Positions 27,480-37,200 of a stretch of 64,000 bases of DNA are shown one piece after another. The DNA is from Nocardia arizonensis (GTDB lineage: Bacteria > Actinomycetota > Actinomycetes > Mycobacteriales > Mycobacteriaceae). The DNA is taken from NCBI RefSeq assembly GCF_001310275.1, contig NZ_LGYZ01000109.1:46939-110938 (forward strand), read 5' to 3'. The stretch's first letter is position 1. Each line of letters opens with the position of its first letter. The notes beneath the pieces were generated by a model. The model saw only the letters and a list, made by a program, of their open reading frames with translations. It was not told where the DNA came from and made no database searches. The translations under genes were made by a program, and so were the position numbers.

Positions 27480-28085
27480 TTACTTCGAGTAGTACTCGAC
27501 GATCAGCTGTTCCTGCAGCGGCACGTCGATCTGCGCGCGCTCGGGCAGCTGATGCACCAGGATGCGCAGCCGACCCGGGATCACCTGGAGCCAGCCGGGC
27601 ACCGGACGGTCGCCGTAGGTCTCACGCGCCACCTGGAACGGCAGGGTGGCCGCCGACTTCTCCTTGACATCGATGATGTCGTACTGGGAGACGTGGAAGC
27701 TGGGCACGTCGACCTTCACGCCGTTGACCAGGAAGTGGCCGTGGCTGACGAGCTGACGAGCCTGGCGACGGGTACGCGCGAGTCCGGCGCGGTACACGAC
27801 GTTGTCGAGCCGGGTCTCGAGCAGACGCAGCAGGTTGTCACCGGTCTTGCCCTTGAGGCGGTTGGCCTCTTCGTAGTACCGGCGGAACTGCTTCTCCATG
27901 ACGCCGTAGGAGAAGCGGGCCTTCTGCTTCTCCTGGAGCTGGAGCAGGTACTCGCTCTCCTTGATACGCGCGCGGCCGTGCTGGCCGGGCGGGTACGGAC
28001 GACGCTCGAACGCCTGATCGGCTCCGACGAGGTCGACACGCAGACGACGCGACTTGCGGGTGATGGGGCCTGTGTAACGAGCCAT
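27480..28085 (-). CDS. rpsD: 30S ribosomal protein S4
   Basis: This 201-residue protein starts at ATG 28085 (MARYTGPITRKSRRLRVDL). The S4 RNA-binding domain is clear (RLDNVVYRAGLARTRRQARQ, VSHGHFLVNGVKVDVPS). It is the zinc-free form, without the N-terminal four-cysteine site found in some bacterial S4 proteins. S4 starts assembly of the small subunit by binding 16S rRNA and can also repress this operon in other bacteria. Only 20 bases separate it from rpsK. Confidence 0.99.
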   Translation of the reverse strand: MARYTGPITRKSRRLRVDLVGADQAFERRPYPPGQHGRARIKESEYLLQLQEKQKARFSYGVMEKQFRRYYEEANRLKGKTGDNLLRLLETRLDNVVYRAGLARTRRQARQLVSHGHFLVNGVKVDVPSFHVSQYDIIDVKEKSAATLPFQVARETYGDRPVPGWLQVIPGRLRILVHQLPERAQIDVPLQEQLIVEYYSK

Positions 28086-28105
28086 TGTTCGTTGTTCCTT
28101 TCCCG

Positions 28106-28519
28106 CTAGACGCGACGCCGCTTGGGCGGACGGCAGCCGTTGTGCGGCTGCGGGGTGACATCGGAGATCGTGCCCACCTCGAGGCCTGCGGCCTGCAGCG
28201 AACGGATCGCGGTCTCACGGCCCGAACCCGGGCCCTTGACGAATACGTCGACCTTCTTGACGCCGTTCTCCTGCGCCTTGCGGGCCGCGTTCTCGGCGGC
28301 GAGCTGCGCGGCGAACGGGGTCGACTTGCGCGAACCCTTGAAGCCGACGTGACCCGAGGACGCCCACGAGATGACGTTGCCGTTCGGGTCGGTGATCGAC
28401 ACGATCGTGTTGTTGAAGGTGCTCTTGATATGCGCGTGACCGTGCGGGACGTTCTTCTTTTCCCGGCGACGCGACTTCTGGGTCTTCTTCGGGCCCGCGG
28501 CCCTGCTCTTAGGAGGCAT
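28106..28519 (-). CDS. rpsK: 30S ribosomal protein S11
   Basis: This 137-residue protein starts at ATG 28519. It has a basic N-terminus (MPPKSRAAGPKKTQKSRRRE) and the conserved core GHAHIKSTFNNTIVSITDPN, FKGSRKSTPFAAQ and the PHNGCRPPKRRRV end. S11 forms part of the platform around the mRNA exit site. It lies nine bases from rpsM and is part of the same transcript. Confidence 0.99.
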   Translation of the reverse strand: MPPKSRAAGPKKTQKSRRREKKNVPHGHAHIKSTFNNTIVSITDPNGNVISWASSGHVGFKGSRKSTPFAAQLAAENAARKAQENGVKKVDVFVKGPGSGRETAIRSLQAAGLEVGTISDVTPQPHNGCRPPKRRRV

Positions 28520-28528
28520 GCGCTATCC

Positions 28529-28900
28529 CTACTTCTTCTTGCCTGCGACGGTGCGCTTCGGGCCCTTGCGGGTGCGCGCGTTGGTCTTGGTCCGCTGGCC
28601 GCGCACCGGCAGGCCGCGGCGATGCCGCAGACCCTGGTAGCAGCCGATCTCGATCTTGCGACGGATGTCGGCCTGCACCTCGCGGCGCAGGTCACCCTCG
28701 ACCTTGAACTCCGAGGCCTCGATGTAGTCGCGGAGTTTGGTCAGGTCGTCGTCGCTCAGATCCTTCGAGCGAAGGTCGGGGCTGACGCCCGTCGCCTCGA
28801 GGATCTCCTTCGAGCGGGTACGGCCGATGCCGAAGATGTAGGTCAGCGCGATCTCCATGCGCTTCTCGCGCGGGAGATCGACGCCCATGAGACGTGCCAT
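28529..28900 (-). CDS. rpsM: 30S ribosomal protein S13
   Basis: This 123-residue protein starts at ATG 28900 (MARLMGVDLPREKRMEIALT). FGIGRTRSKEILEATG, GCYQGLRHRRGLPVRGQRTK and the lysine-rich KKK end are typical of S13, which contacts tRNA in the P site and bridges to the large subunit. The 223-base gap to rpmJ holds no gene. It does contain a GC-rich inverted repeat at 28999-29014 (CGGGCCC, 2-base loop, GGGCCCG) that would form a hairpin in the leader RNA. Confidence 0.99.
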   Translation of the reverse strand: MARLMGVDLPREKRMEIALTYIFGIGRTRSKEILEATGVSPDLRSKDLSDDDLTKLRDYIEASEFKVEGDLRREVQADIRRKIEIGCYQGLRHRRGLPVRGQRTKTNARTRKGPKRTVAGKKK

Positions 28901-29123
28901 GTGGCAGTTCCTTCATATTGTCGCGGAGGTCTGCTCCCTGTCCTTCCCCTCCTCTGGTGGGGCACCGGCCTCCGGTCCGGTGGTTGGCGCACACGCCCCG
29001 GGCCCGTGGGCCCGATTCCACAGCGTGTGGCTGGAGCTGGGAGTTCTTCTGTTTGCTGCCAATCCGAACCGCGTTCGGTGCTCGGCAGGTGAACCGGGGC
29101 CGCGCGGACGCGGCCCGGTGCGA

Positions 29124-29237
29124 TCAGCCCTGGCGCTGCTTGTGGCGCAGGTTGTCGCAGATCACCATGACCCGGCCGTGACGGCGGATCACCTTGCACT
29201 TCTCGCAGATCTTCTTGACGCTCGGCTGAACCTTCAC
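29124..29237 (-). CDS. rpmJ: 50S ribosomal protein L36
   Basis: This 37-residue protein starts at GTG 29237 (KVQPSVKKICEKCKVIRRHG). It is the zinc-binding form, with CEKC, then a cysteine in VMVICDN and a histidine in RHKQRQG giving the C-C-C-H site. Many actinobacteria carry a second, zinc-free L36 elsewhere that replaces this form in zinc shortage. It lies 118 bases after infA in the expected order. Confidence 0.98.
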   Translation of the reverse strand: MKVQPSVKKICEKCKVIRRHGRVMVICDNLRHKQRQG

Positions 29238-29355
29238 GTCCGTCCAATCTGGTTGTGGCCCACGGGGGTGTGGACACAGTTTTTCCCCAGCCGTCGACTG
29301 GGGAAGTCTCTTGGAGTGACGGGCGAACCCGTCGCGGTGAGCGCGCGGTGCGCGA

Positions 29356-29577
29356 TCACTTGTAGCGGTACACGATCCGGCCGCGGGACAGGTCGTAGGG
29401 CGACAACTCGACGACCACCCGGTCCTCGGGAAGGATACGAATGTAGTGCTGCCGCATCTTTCCGCTGATGTGCGCGAGAACCTTGTGCCCGTTCTCGAGC
29501 TCGATACGGAACATCGCATTGGGCAGCGGCTCGACAACCCGACCCTCGACCTCGATGGCCCCGTCCTTCTTCGCCAT
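29356..29577 (-). CDS. infA: Translation initiation factor IF-1
   Basis: This 73-residue S1/OB-fold protein starts at ATG 29577 ([20 protein letters not shown]); the in-frame extension to 29610 is not conserved. [40 protein letters not shown] and the RIVYRYK end are invariant in IF-1. The protein occupies the ribosomal A site during initiation. It is the first gene of the minus-strand ribosomal cluster. Its upstream region is shared with a divergent ESX gene at 30139. Confidence 0.99.
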
Positions 29578-29598
29578 GTCCTCCGCGATCCCGGTTCT

Positions 29599-29622
29599 TT
29601 CGGTCGGCACGCGCCGACCGAA
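29599..29622 (-). promoter_or_regulatory. Leader hairpin upstream of infA
   Basis: A perfect 10-base stem (TTCGGTCGGC and GCCGACCGAA) with a 4-base loop lies 22-45 bases upstream of the infA start codon, so it would be in the 5' leader of the mRNA. It could stabilise the leader, attenuate transcription or bind a regulator. No run of U follows it. Confidence 0.45.
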
Positions 29623-30070
29623 CCTGGTTTGATTGCCTGGTGTCTGCTTTCATGGTCACCCGGACACCCGGTCACCGAATCCATGGGAAGCTGGACTCAC
29701 CGGACACGAAAGCAGTCGGCGCGTAGGTGCACCGCCGCTCCAGCTTACCGGCATGCCCCGAATCCGGCAAAAACCGCCTCCGCCCACGCGGTCTTCCGGC
29801 CGTTCGCGGCGCCGTCGGCGGGCGGTCCCTGACCACATGGGGCACGCGCTTGTCGCGTAAACTGGCGCGGGTCGAGAGTCGGTCGAAATTATCCCAGGGG
29901 GATGTCGTGAGTCAGCGCAGGGAGGCAGCCGCCCGCGCCAAACCCTCGATCACGGCTCTCTCGACCAGGAGAACTGCCCCGCATCTCACTGCGGCGCGCG
30001 TGACCGGCGCACGGCCGGATACCCACGAGACCGAGTGCGGGCTCACCCGGCGTACATGCCGGAGCGAATC

Positions 30071-30131
30071 GTCAGCATCCTCAGCGTCGTCAGTCCTCAG
30101 CATCGTCAGCGTCTTCAGCGTCTTCAGCGGG
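30071..30131 (+). repeat. Imperfect 9-base direct repeats before the EspI-like start
   Basis: Six near-identical units of the form NTCAGC(A/G)TC follow one another, with one unit shortened to seven bases and a seventh degenerate copy. They end eight bases before the GTG at 30139. They could be slippage-prone repeats or tandem protein-binding sites. The frame through them is open but has no start codon. Confidence 0.7.
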
Positions 30132-30138
30132 GTGCAGC

Positions 30139-33100
30139 GTGAGTCGTAACAACGACCTGCCCATGCTGCCGCCGTGGCTGTCGGAGAGCGACGTCAACGG
30201 CGGTTACGAGGCGCCCGTCCGGAATCTCCCCCAGGACGACGAGATCGATGACGCGCCCTCGCGCCGCAGGCGCGGCCGCTCGGCGGCTCCCGAAGGCGGA
30301 CGCCAGGACCCCAACGCGACACCCGGCCGCAAGGACCGCCGCCGACGCCTCTTCGGCGGGCGCGACAAAGAGGAACGCCCGGAACCCGAGACGCCGCGGC
30401 AGGCGCCCGGCGAATCCGCATGGTCGGGACAGAACACCGCGACGCCGTGGTCGCAGCCGCCGCCCGCGCGGCCCGATCCTCGCGAGGGCGCTCCCGCGGG
30501 CCACACCGACCCGGGTCGGTCGCCGCGGCATTTCGACCCGGACCGATCACCGGAACCACAGCGGCATCCCGAACAGCGTCAGAGCGTCGACCAGTCCGGC
30601 CCGCAGCAGGGACGGCCGACCGGTCCCGAAGAAACGTCCGAGCCGGTGCCGCGGCAGCGCGAATGGCCGACCGGTCCCGAAGAAGCATCCGAGTTGGGGC
30701 CGCGACAGGGCGGACGGCCGACCGGCCATGAACAGGCCCCCCTTCCGGGTCCGCAGCGCCGCGACCCCTCGCCCGAACTGCCGACCCGCCAGCCAAGCAC
30801 CCCTTCGGCGGGCTTCCAGCCGCTCGGCAGCAATGCCACACCCCCGCGCGGCCCGCTCGACGCCGCGCCGGGCGGCGCGCCCGCCCCCACCACGAGAATC
30901 CAGCGCTCGCGCCCCGATCTGCCGCCCGCCCCACCGGGACCGGAATCCGGCGCACCCCAGCCGCACACGGGCGAATCACCGCACCCGCCCGCTACCGGGC
31001 GTCCCCCGTTCCCCGAACCACCGGAGTCAGGGCCGACCTCGTCGACGGTCCCGCCCGGTGCGGCCGAACTTCATCCGCCCCTACCCGGCCCGCCGCCGAG
31101 CGTCGGTGCGTCGAGCGCGACCGGAGAGCACGGTATTCCGGGAGGATATGGACCCGACGGCGGTCCCGGTGCGCCCACGACCGGATCGTCGGAAACTCGA
31201 GATGTGCCCGGCACGCACGCGGCGCCCGGTGCCGGGGCGTCATCGGACACGGCCGGCGCCGCCGTCGGAACATCCGCCACCGAATCGGTTGGGGCGATTG
31301 GACCGGCGGACGCCGGTGCCGCGAGCGCGGCCGGCTCGTACGGAACAGCGGAACCATCCGATACCGCAGGCGCGCAGGCGATCCCGGGAGCCACCGCATT
31401 CGGCGCCGTCGGGCCGAATGCCGGGGGAAAATCCGATACGGCCGGGTCCGGAACGAATGAGGCGCGGCGGCCGACGGCATCCGATCGGGCCGCGAGCGAG
31501 TGGGACGGGCCGCCGCCGTGGCTGGCTCCTCCCGCGATCGAGCGGGAAGGGGCCGGTGGACCGCCTGCCGCGGTGAGCGGGCCGCCCTCGTGGCCCGCCG
31601 GGCCGGAAGCGGGGCGACCCGATCTTCCGCCGGCGGCCGGTGTCGAGGAGTCGACTTCGGACGGCGGGGTCGGACCGGCCGTCGAGGGCGAGCGGGCACA
31701 GCCGCGGCCGGATACGCGTCCGCCCGATCGGCTGCCTCCGCTGACCCCGGACAGCACGCCGACCTCGACGTACGGGCCGGAGCCCGCGCGGGCGGCTTCG
31801 CAGCGGACCGGGGGCGAGCAGGCACGGGCCGACTCACCGTACGGAACCGCACGACCCGAATCCGCGCCGCCCGCCGAGTCCGGGTCTCCCTATGGCCCGG
31901 TTCCGTCGGAAGTCCCGGCACCGTACGCGGATCACGGCAGCCCTTACGGACCGGTCTCGCCCGAAGCCGCCATGTCCGGTGAGCAGGCGCGTCCTTCGTA
32001 CGGCCCCATGCCAACCGGCGCCGATCACGCACCCGACGCACCGGTCTACGCCGATCCCGACGCGGCCGCGGGATACCCGCCGGTGCCGCCGTCCAGTGGC
32101 AGACATCGACTCTCGCCGCCCGAACCCGCCGCGGGCGGTCCGGGTCACGGCGCACCGGGTCCCGGGTACGGTCCGCCGCCGGGCGGGCCGGGGTACGGCG
32201 GTGAGCCGCGCTACGGTGCGCCGGTCGGCGACGGCTCGACACCCGGTCACGGACCCGTCGCAATGCCGGAAGGGCCGGGCGGCCACGGCCCGCAAGGCGA
32301 TCCGAACGCCCACATCCCGCCGGGGGCGCCGCACCGGGCTCCGGTCAGCGACCCGCTCGCACCGGGCGAACGGCGCGATCCGGGTGTGTTCGCACGGCCG
32401 CCGGAGCCGGATCAGCGCCCGCCGGGCGCGTTTCCCGCGGGTCCCCCGCCGGAACAAGGGCGGGGTCCGGTCGCGCCGCAATGGAATTCGGGTGCGCCGG
32501 GCATCGCGCAGCCGGGTGGGTCGTGGGGCACCCCGCCGCCGGGCTATCGACAGGGCGGGCCCTCGCTCGACGATGTGCCGATGCGGCGGGCCAAGAAGTC
32601 GCCGGGCAGCGGGTGGCGCAAGGCCGTGCACCATGTTTCGGGCGGTTCGATCAATCCGGGCATGTCGGCCGAGGAACGCCGACTCCAGGAACTCGTCGCC
32701 CGCATCAGGCAACCGGTGCGCGGCGATTACCGCATCGCGGTGCTGTCGCTCAAGGGCGGCGTCGGCAAGACCACGACCACCATGGGTCTCGGATCGATCT
32801 TCGCGTCGGTGCGCGGAGACCGGGTGATCGCGGTCGACGCCAATCCCGACTTCGGCACGTTGTCGCAGCGCGTTCCGCTCCAAACCCGTTCCACGGTGCG
32901 CGATCTGCTGCTCGACCCGGTGATCGAACGCTATTCCGACGTGCGCAGGCACACCTCACAGGCCACCAGCCGCCTGGAAGTGCTTGCCAGTGAACGTGAT
33001 CCGGCCGCGTCGGAAGCCTTCAACGACGAGGAGTACCGAGCGGTCGCTCGAATCCTCCAGCGGTTCTACAACATAATCCTCACCGACTGCGGCACCGGAC

Positions 33101-33483
33101 TCATGCACTCGGCCATGACCGGCGTCCTGGATCTGGCGCATTCACTGGTGCTGATCTCGTCGGCGGCGATCGACGGCGCGCGCAGTGCCGCGGCCACCCT
33201 GGACTGGCTGTCCCTGCACGGCCACGACCATCTGGTCCGCAATGCCGTCGTCGTGATCAACCTGCCGCGCGAGGGTTCACCGAATGTGGGAATACAGCAG
33301 TTGCGCGAGTACTTCCTCTCGCGCTGCCGCGCGGTGCACATCATCCCCTACGACTCACATCTGTCGGAGGGCGCCGAAATCGACCTGCACCGTCTGAGCA
33401 AGCAGGCCAAACGCGCCTACGTCGAGCTGGCGGCGACCGTCGCCGACGAATTCGGCGTCGATCACCGCCACTACCACCGGTAA
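30139..33483 (+). CDS. EspI-like protein: long disordered region plus MinD/ParA-type ATPase
   Basis: This 1114-residue protein starts at GTG 30139. Residues ~1-800 are Pro/Gly/Ala-rich and disordered, with a 17-residue tandem repeat near residues 158-208. The C-terminal ~280 residues form a MinD/ParA-type ATPase: deviant Walker A LSLKGGVGKTTTTMGLG near 870, VIAVDANPDFGTLS, and IILTDCGTGLMHS. The fold order matches EspI (Rv3876) of mycobacterial ESX-1, a regulator of secretion linked to ATP level, though the disordered part here is much longer. It is divergent from infA and convergent with a DUF4254-like gene. It likely acts in the cytoplasm on the second ESX system. Confidence 0.85.
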   Translation: MSRNNDLPMLPPWLSESDVNGGYEAPVRNLPQDDEIDDAPSRRRRGRSAAPEGGRQDPNATPGRKDRRRRLFGGRDKEERPEPETPRQAPGESAWSGQNTATPWSQPPPARPDPREGAPAGHTDPGRSPRHFDPDRSPEPQRHPEQRQSVDQSGPQQGRPTGPEETSEPVPRQREWPTGPEEASELGPRQGGRPTGHEQAPLPGPQRRDPSPELPTRQPSTPSAGFQPLGSNATPPRGPLDAAPGGAPAPTTRIQRSRPDLPPAPPGPESGAPQPHTGESPHPPATGRPPFPEPPESGPTSSTVPPGAAELHPPLPGPPPSVGASSATGEHGIPGGYGPDGGPGAPTTGSSETRDVPGTHAAPGAGASSDTAGAAVGTSATESVGAIGPADAGAASAAGSYGTAEPSDTAGAQAIPGATAFGAVGPNAGGKSDTAGSGTNEARRPTASDRAASEWDGPPPWLAPPAIEREGAGGPPAAVSGPPSWPAGPEAGRPDLPPAAGVEESTSDGGVGPAVEGERAQPRPDTRPPDRLPPLTPDSTPTSTYGPEPARAASQRTGGEQARADSPYGTARPESAPPAESGSPYGPVPSEVPAPYADHGSPYGPVSPEAAMSGEQARPSYGPMPTGADHAPDAPVYADPDAAAGYPPVPPSSGRHRLSPPEPAAGGPGHGAPGPGYGPPPGGPGYGGEPRYGAPVGDGSTPGHGPVAMPEGPGGHGPQGDPNAHIPPGAPHRAPVSDPLAPGERRDPGVFARPPEPDQRPPGAFPAGPPPEQGRGPVAPQWNSGAPGIAQPGGSWGTPPPGYRQGGPSLDDVPMRRAKKSPGSGWRKAVHHVSGGSINPGMSAEERRLQELVARIRQPVRGDYRIAVLSLKGGVGKTTTTMGLGSIFASVRGDRVIAVDANPDFGTLSQRVPLQTRSTVRDLLLDPVIERYSDVRRHTSQATSRLEVLASERDPAASEAFNDEEYRAVARILQRFYNIILTDCGTGLMHSAMTGVLDLAHSLVLISSAAIDGARSAAATLDWLSLHGHDHLVRNAVVVINLPREGSPNVGIQQLREYFLSRCRAVHIIPYDSHLSEGAEIDLHRLSKQAKRAYVELAATVADEFGVDHRHYHR
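30610..30762 (+). repeat. Three 51-base tandem repeats inside the EspI-like gene
   Basis: Three in-frame units of 51 bases (17 residues, consensus about GRPTGPEEASEPGPRQG) lie at 30610-30660, 30661-30711 and 30712-30762; the third is degenerate. Unit number may vary between strains. The repeats fall in the disordered region far from the ATPase domain. Confidence 0.8.
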
Positions 33484-33493
33484 CGGCGGCGGC

Positions 33494-34024
33494 TCACCAT
33501 TCGGGCAGGCGCCGCCTGCCCGCGAGCACGTCGCGCACGAGATCGTCGTAGGCGTCGGCCAATTCGGCCAGATGATGCCAGGCGCAGTGCAGCAGCTCGT
33601 CGTGCGCGTCGAGGGTCATCAGCGCGTGGTGCGCGCGCACCGAGGATTCGGCGAGCCGGTCGATGACGGCGCCGACGGTCTCGGTGTGCAATGTCGCGCC
33701 GAGCCGATGCTGGGAGACGTTGCGCGACACCCAGTCATCGATCGCCATGACCAATTCGACTCTGCGGCGCTCGATTTCGATGACGGCGGCGGGCGAGGTA
33801 TCAACCGAACCGCCGCGGCCGACCAGACGCTTCTCGTGCAGCACCGCCAGATCGCGCGCGAACCACAGCAGCGGGCCGCCGACGACCCGGTGCCCGCGAC
33901 ATGCCCGGACCAGTAGGTCGGAGCTGGGCAGTAGCCCGAGAGTCGCCGAAGGCGCCACCGCACCGGCACACCGCTGCGCACCGGGGAGAGCCATCACGAC
34001 CGTTGATGAATCCGAACCTGCCAC
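33494..34024 (-). CDS. DUF4254-like protein of unknown function
   Basis: This protein is about 176 residues long if started at GTG 34024, which has GAGG five bases upstream. ATG 33994 (166 residues) is an alternative. The motifs GPLLWFARDLAVLHEKR, IERRRVELVMAIDDWV, HTETVGAVIDRLAE and VRDVLAGRRRLPEW match the DUF4254 family as I remember it, a small all-helical family common in Nocardia. No function is known. It is convergent with the EspI-like gene (10 bases apart) and has its own near-consensus promoter at 34073-34100, so it need not be part of the ESX machinery. Confidence 0.8.
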   Translation of the reverse strand: MAGSDSSTVVMALPGAQRCAGAVAPSATLGLLPSSDLLVRACRGHRVVGGPLLWFARDLAVLHEKRLVGRGGSVDTSPAAVIEIERRRVELVMAIDDWVSRNVSQHRLGATLHTETVGAVIDRLAESSVRAHHALMTLDAHDELLHCAWHHLAELADAYDDLVRDVLAGRRRLPEW

Positions 34025-34072
34025 GTTGCCTCGCCGTTCATCGCCGCACAACACCGGATCAGGACGTTCAAT

Positions 34073-34100
34073 ACAATAAACCTCTGCGGGGACCTGTCAA
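34073..34100 (-). promoter_or_regulatory. Near-consensus housekeeping promoter for the DUF4254-like gene
   Basis: Read on the minus strand, TTGACA (34100-34095) and TATTGT (34078-34073) are spaced by 16 bases. This is the best sigma-70/SigA-like promoter seen in the window. The predicted start of transcription near 34066 gives a leader of about 40 bases to the GTG at 34024. A GGTAACG element lies directly upstream of the -35 box. Confidence 0.7.
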
Positions 34101-34215
34101 GCGTTACCGGGCCGTAGGGAGCCGCGGAGCATACACTTCGTTACCCAACAGAAACCGAGGAGCGCGACGGCCGCGTCCCGCCTGTCAACCGATCGCTTAC
34201 CTTCTCCGGGTGGAG

Positions 34216-34235
34216 ATCCGGGCGGGCGCCCGGAT
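34216..34235 (-). terminator. Hairpin downstream of the second eccC
   Basis: ATCCGGGC and GCCCGGAT form a perfect 8-base stem with a 4-base loop, 35 bases past the eccC stop at 34270. It is a likely terminator for the eccD-mycP-eccC transcript. Confidence 0.6.
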
Positions 34236-34269
34236 ACCCGGCGAACCCGCCGACCGCACGTCCCGTGGA

Positions 34270-37200
34270 TCAGAGAGGCGGGATGTCGGCTATGTGTACC
34301 AGCTCCACCCCGTGGCTGCGGGTGATCAGGGTGCCTCGGCCGGGGGGCATCTTGCTCGGGCGGACTTCGCCGATGAGTTTGCCCTCGTCCCGGGAGCCGC
34401 TCATGATCAGGGCGGGGACCGAGAGGTTCTTCATGGCGCCGAGGATCGGGTCGTAGAGGGCGCGGGAGACGCCGCCTATGCGCCGGGTCACGATCAGGTG
34501 CATTCCGATATCCCTGGCCTGGGGCAGGAATTCGAGCAAGGGGGCGAAGGGGTTGATCGAGCCGGTGGCGACCATGTCGTAGTCGTCGACGACGATGTAG
34601 ATCTCCGGTCCCGACCACCAGCTGCGTTCGCGCAGCTGCTGCGGGGTGATGTCCGCGGCGGGGATGCGCTTGGTCAGATAGGTGGCGACCTCCTGGATCA
34701 TCGGCCCGCAGGTCTGGGACGAGGTCGAGTACCCGGCGAGCTGATCGCCCTCGAGGACGCCGAGCATGGTGCGGCGGTAGTCGATGAGGATCACCCGCGC
34801 CTGGGAGGCGTCGGAGTTCTCGGCTATGCCCATGACGATATTGCGCAGCAGTGTGGTCTTGCCGGATTCCACGTCGGCGAAGGCCATCAGATGCGGTTCG
34901 GCTCCGAAATCCAGGATCAGCGGCTGCAATTCGGATTCGCCGAGACCGACGACGACGCGGGTGCGGCTGAGTTCGATGCCCTGTTCGCGGGCGGCGGCGA
35001 GCACCTGTTCGCGCGGGAAACGCAGCGGCAGCATGCGCACCTCGGGCGCGCGGCGGTCGCCGTGCAGGGCGATCAGGCCCTCCTTGGCGCGGGCGACGCC
35101 CTCGGCGAGGGTGGACGGATCGGAGTCGGAGTCCAGGCGCGGCAGTGCTATGAGCATATGCAGTTGGTCGGGGGTAAGACCGCGGCCGGGCCGGCCGACC
35201 GGCACCTGATGCGCGGTGCGGCGACCCATCTCCGAATCGCCGGGGTCGCCGAGGCGAAGTTCGAGTCGGGTGCCGATCTGGTCCTTGACCACGGGCCGGA
35301 TCTCGGCCCAGCGCGACGCGGCGATGATCAGGTGGATGCCGTAGGACAGACCCTGGGTGGCGATGGCGTTGACCAGACCCTCGAGCATGTCGAACTCTTC
35401 GCGAATGACGCCCCAGCCGTCCACGACCAGGAACACGTCGCCGAACAGGTCCGCGGCCAGGGGGTCACCGGGTTCGGGCGCGGTGCCGTTGATGCGCCGC
35501 GCCTCCTGTGCGGCGAATTTGCGACGTCGGAACTCGGCCATCGACTCGATGCCGAGTTCGGCGAAGCGCTCCTCGCGCTGGCGCATGAGCGTGGTCAACT
35601 CCGCGACGGTGCGGCGCACCCGGTCGCCGTCGAGACGACCCGCGACCGAGCCGACGTGCGGCACCCCGGACAGACCCGCCATGGAACCGCCGCCGAAGTC
35701 GAGACAGTAGAACTGCACCTGATCGGGGGTGTGGGTGGCCGCGGCGGCCATGATGATGGTGCGCAGGGTCGTGGATTTGCCCGACTGCGGGCCGCCCACC
35801 ACCGCGACATTGCCCTGCGCGCCCGCGAGACTGATGGTGAGCACGTCGCGGCGCTGTTCGTAGGGCTTGTCGACCACACCGATCGGCATCCACAGCTGAC
35901 CGTGCCGGTTCACCGGCGAGGTCCAGTCGGGATCGGGCAGCAGCATATCGGCCGACGGCGACTCGTCCAGCGGCGGCAGCCATACCTCGTGCGCCGGCCT
36001 GCCGTGTCCGGTCAGCCGTTTGACGACGACGTCGAGCAGCGAATCGGGAATGCCTTCCTCGGCAACGGGTCCCGACGGCGGTGGCGGCGGCAGTTCGGGC
36101 AGCCGGCGCGCCGGGGTGTCCTCCGTCTGCTCCTCCGGTGCGGTTTCGTCGATCTCGACGGGCGCGGCGGTGAACACCACCGGCCGCTGCCCGCGCACCG
36201 GTTCGTTGTCGTCACCGGTGACCGAACCCGCGGGCGCCACATAGGGTCCCGACACGTAGCTCGCGTTGAACCGCAGCGGCTCGGACGCGTCGCTCTTGAG
36301 GTAGCCCGAACCCGGCACGCTTGGCAGGTGATAGGCGTCGGTGATGCCGAGCACCGCGCGCGACTCGTTGGCCGAGAAGGTGCGCAGGCCGATGCGGTAG
36401 GACAGATGCGATTCCAGGCCGCGCAGCTTGTTCTCCTCGAGCCGCTGCGAGGCCAGCAGCAGGTGCACGTGCAGCGAGCGGCCGAGTCGGCCGATCATCA
36501 CGAACAGTTCCGCGAAATCCGGTTTCTGCGAGAGCAGTTCGGAGAACTCGTCGACGACGATGAACAGCGCGGGCAGCGGGTCGAGCGGCACGCCCGCCGC
36601 GCGCGCCTTCTCGTAGTCGGTGACATTGGCGTAATTGCCCGCCGAACGCAGCAGTTCCTGGCGCCGGTTCATCTCACCGGCCAGCGCGTCCTTCATGCGG
36701 TCGACGAGGGACAGTTCCTCTTCGAGGTTGGTGATGACCGCCGCGACATGCGGCAGCGAGTCGAGTCCGAGGAAGGTCGCGCCGCCCTTGAAGTCGACCA
36801 GCACCAGGTTGAGCGCATCCGGTGAATGCGTGGTCACCATGGAAAGCACCAGGGTGCGCAGGAATTCGGATTTGCCCGAACCGGTCGCGCCGATGCACAG
36901 GCCGTGTGGACCCATACCGTTCTCGGCGGATTCCTTGATGTCGATCTCGACCGGGGTGCCGTCGGGGGTGATGCCGATGGGCACGCGCAGCCGTTCGCGC
37001 GCGGTGCGCGGACGCCAGACCCTGGCCGGATCGATCTGGGCGGCGTCGGGAATGCGCAGCAGCGCCATCAATCCCGGGTCGGTGGCGGCGCCGTCGCCGA
37101 GGCTCACGATCTGCGCGGCGGTGGCAAGCCGGTATCGGGCCAGCTTGCGGGCGAATGCCTCCGCCTCGGGCAGGCCGACCGTGTCGGCGGTGGCGAAGCG

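Larger units (their letters stand above)
29578..30138. other. 561-base divergent intergenic region between infA and the EspI-like gene
   Basis: Neither strand holds a convincing gene: the ORFs here lack ribosome-binding sites and family-like sequence. The infA side has a hairpin at 29599-29622. On the plus strand, TTGTCGCGTAAACT near 29849 offers weak promoter-like hexamers toward the EspI-like gene. The last 60 bases before 30139 are 9-base direct repeats. The region must hold at least the infA promoter, which I cannot place exactly. Confidence 0.5.

Noticed and set aside
29727..30149. 140-codon plus-strand ORF running into the EspI-like start
   Set aside because: Ser/Arg-rich, made mostly of the 9-base repeats, and out of frame with the downstream gene.
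33901..36825. 974-codon plus-strand ORF opposite the second eccC
   Set aside because: Antisense frame created by codon bias; it crosses an intergenic region, a promoter and a terminator hairpin and has no domain.
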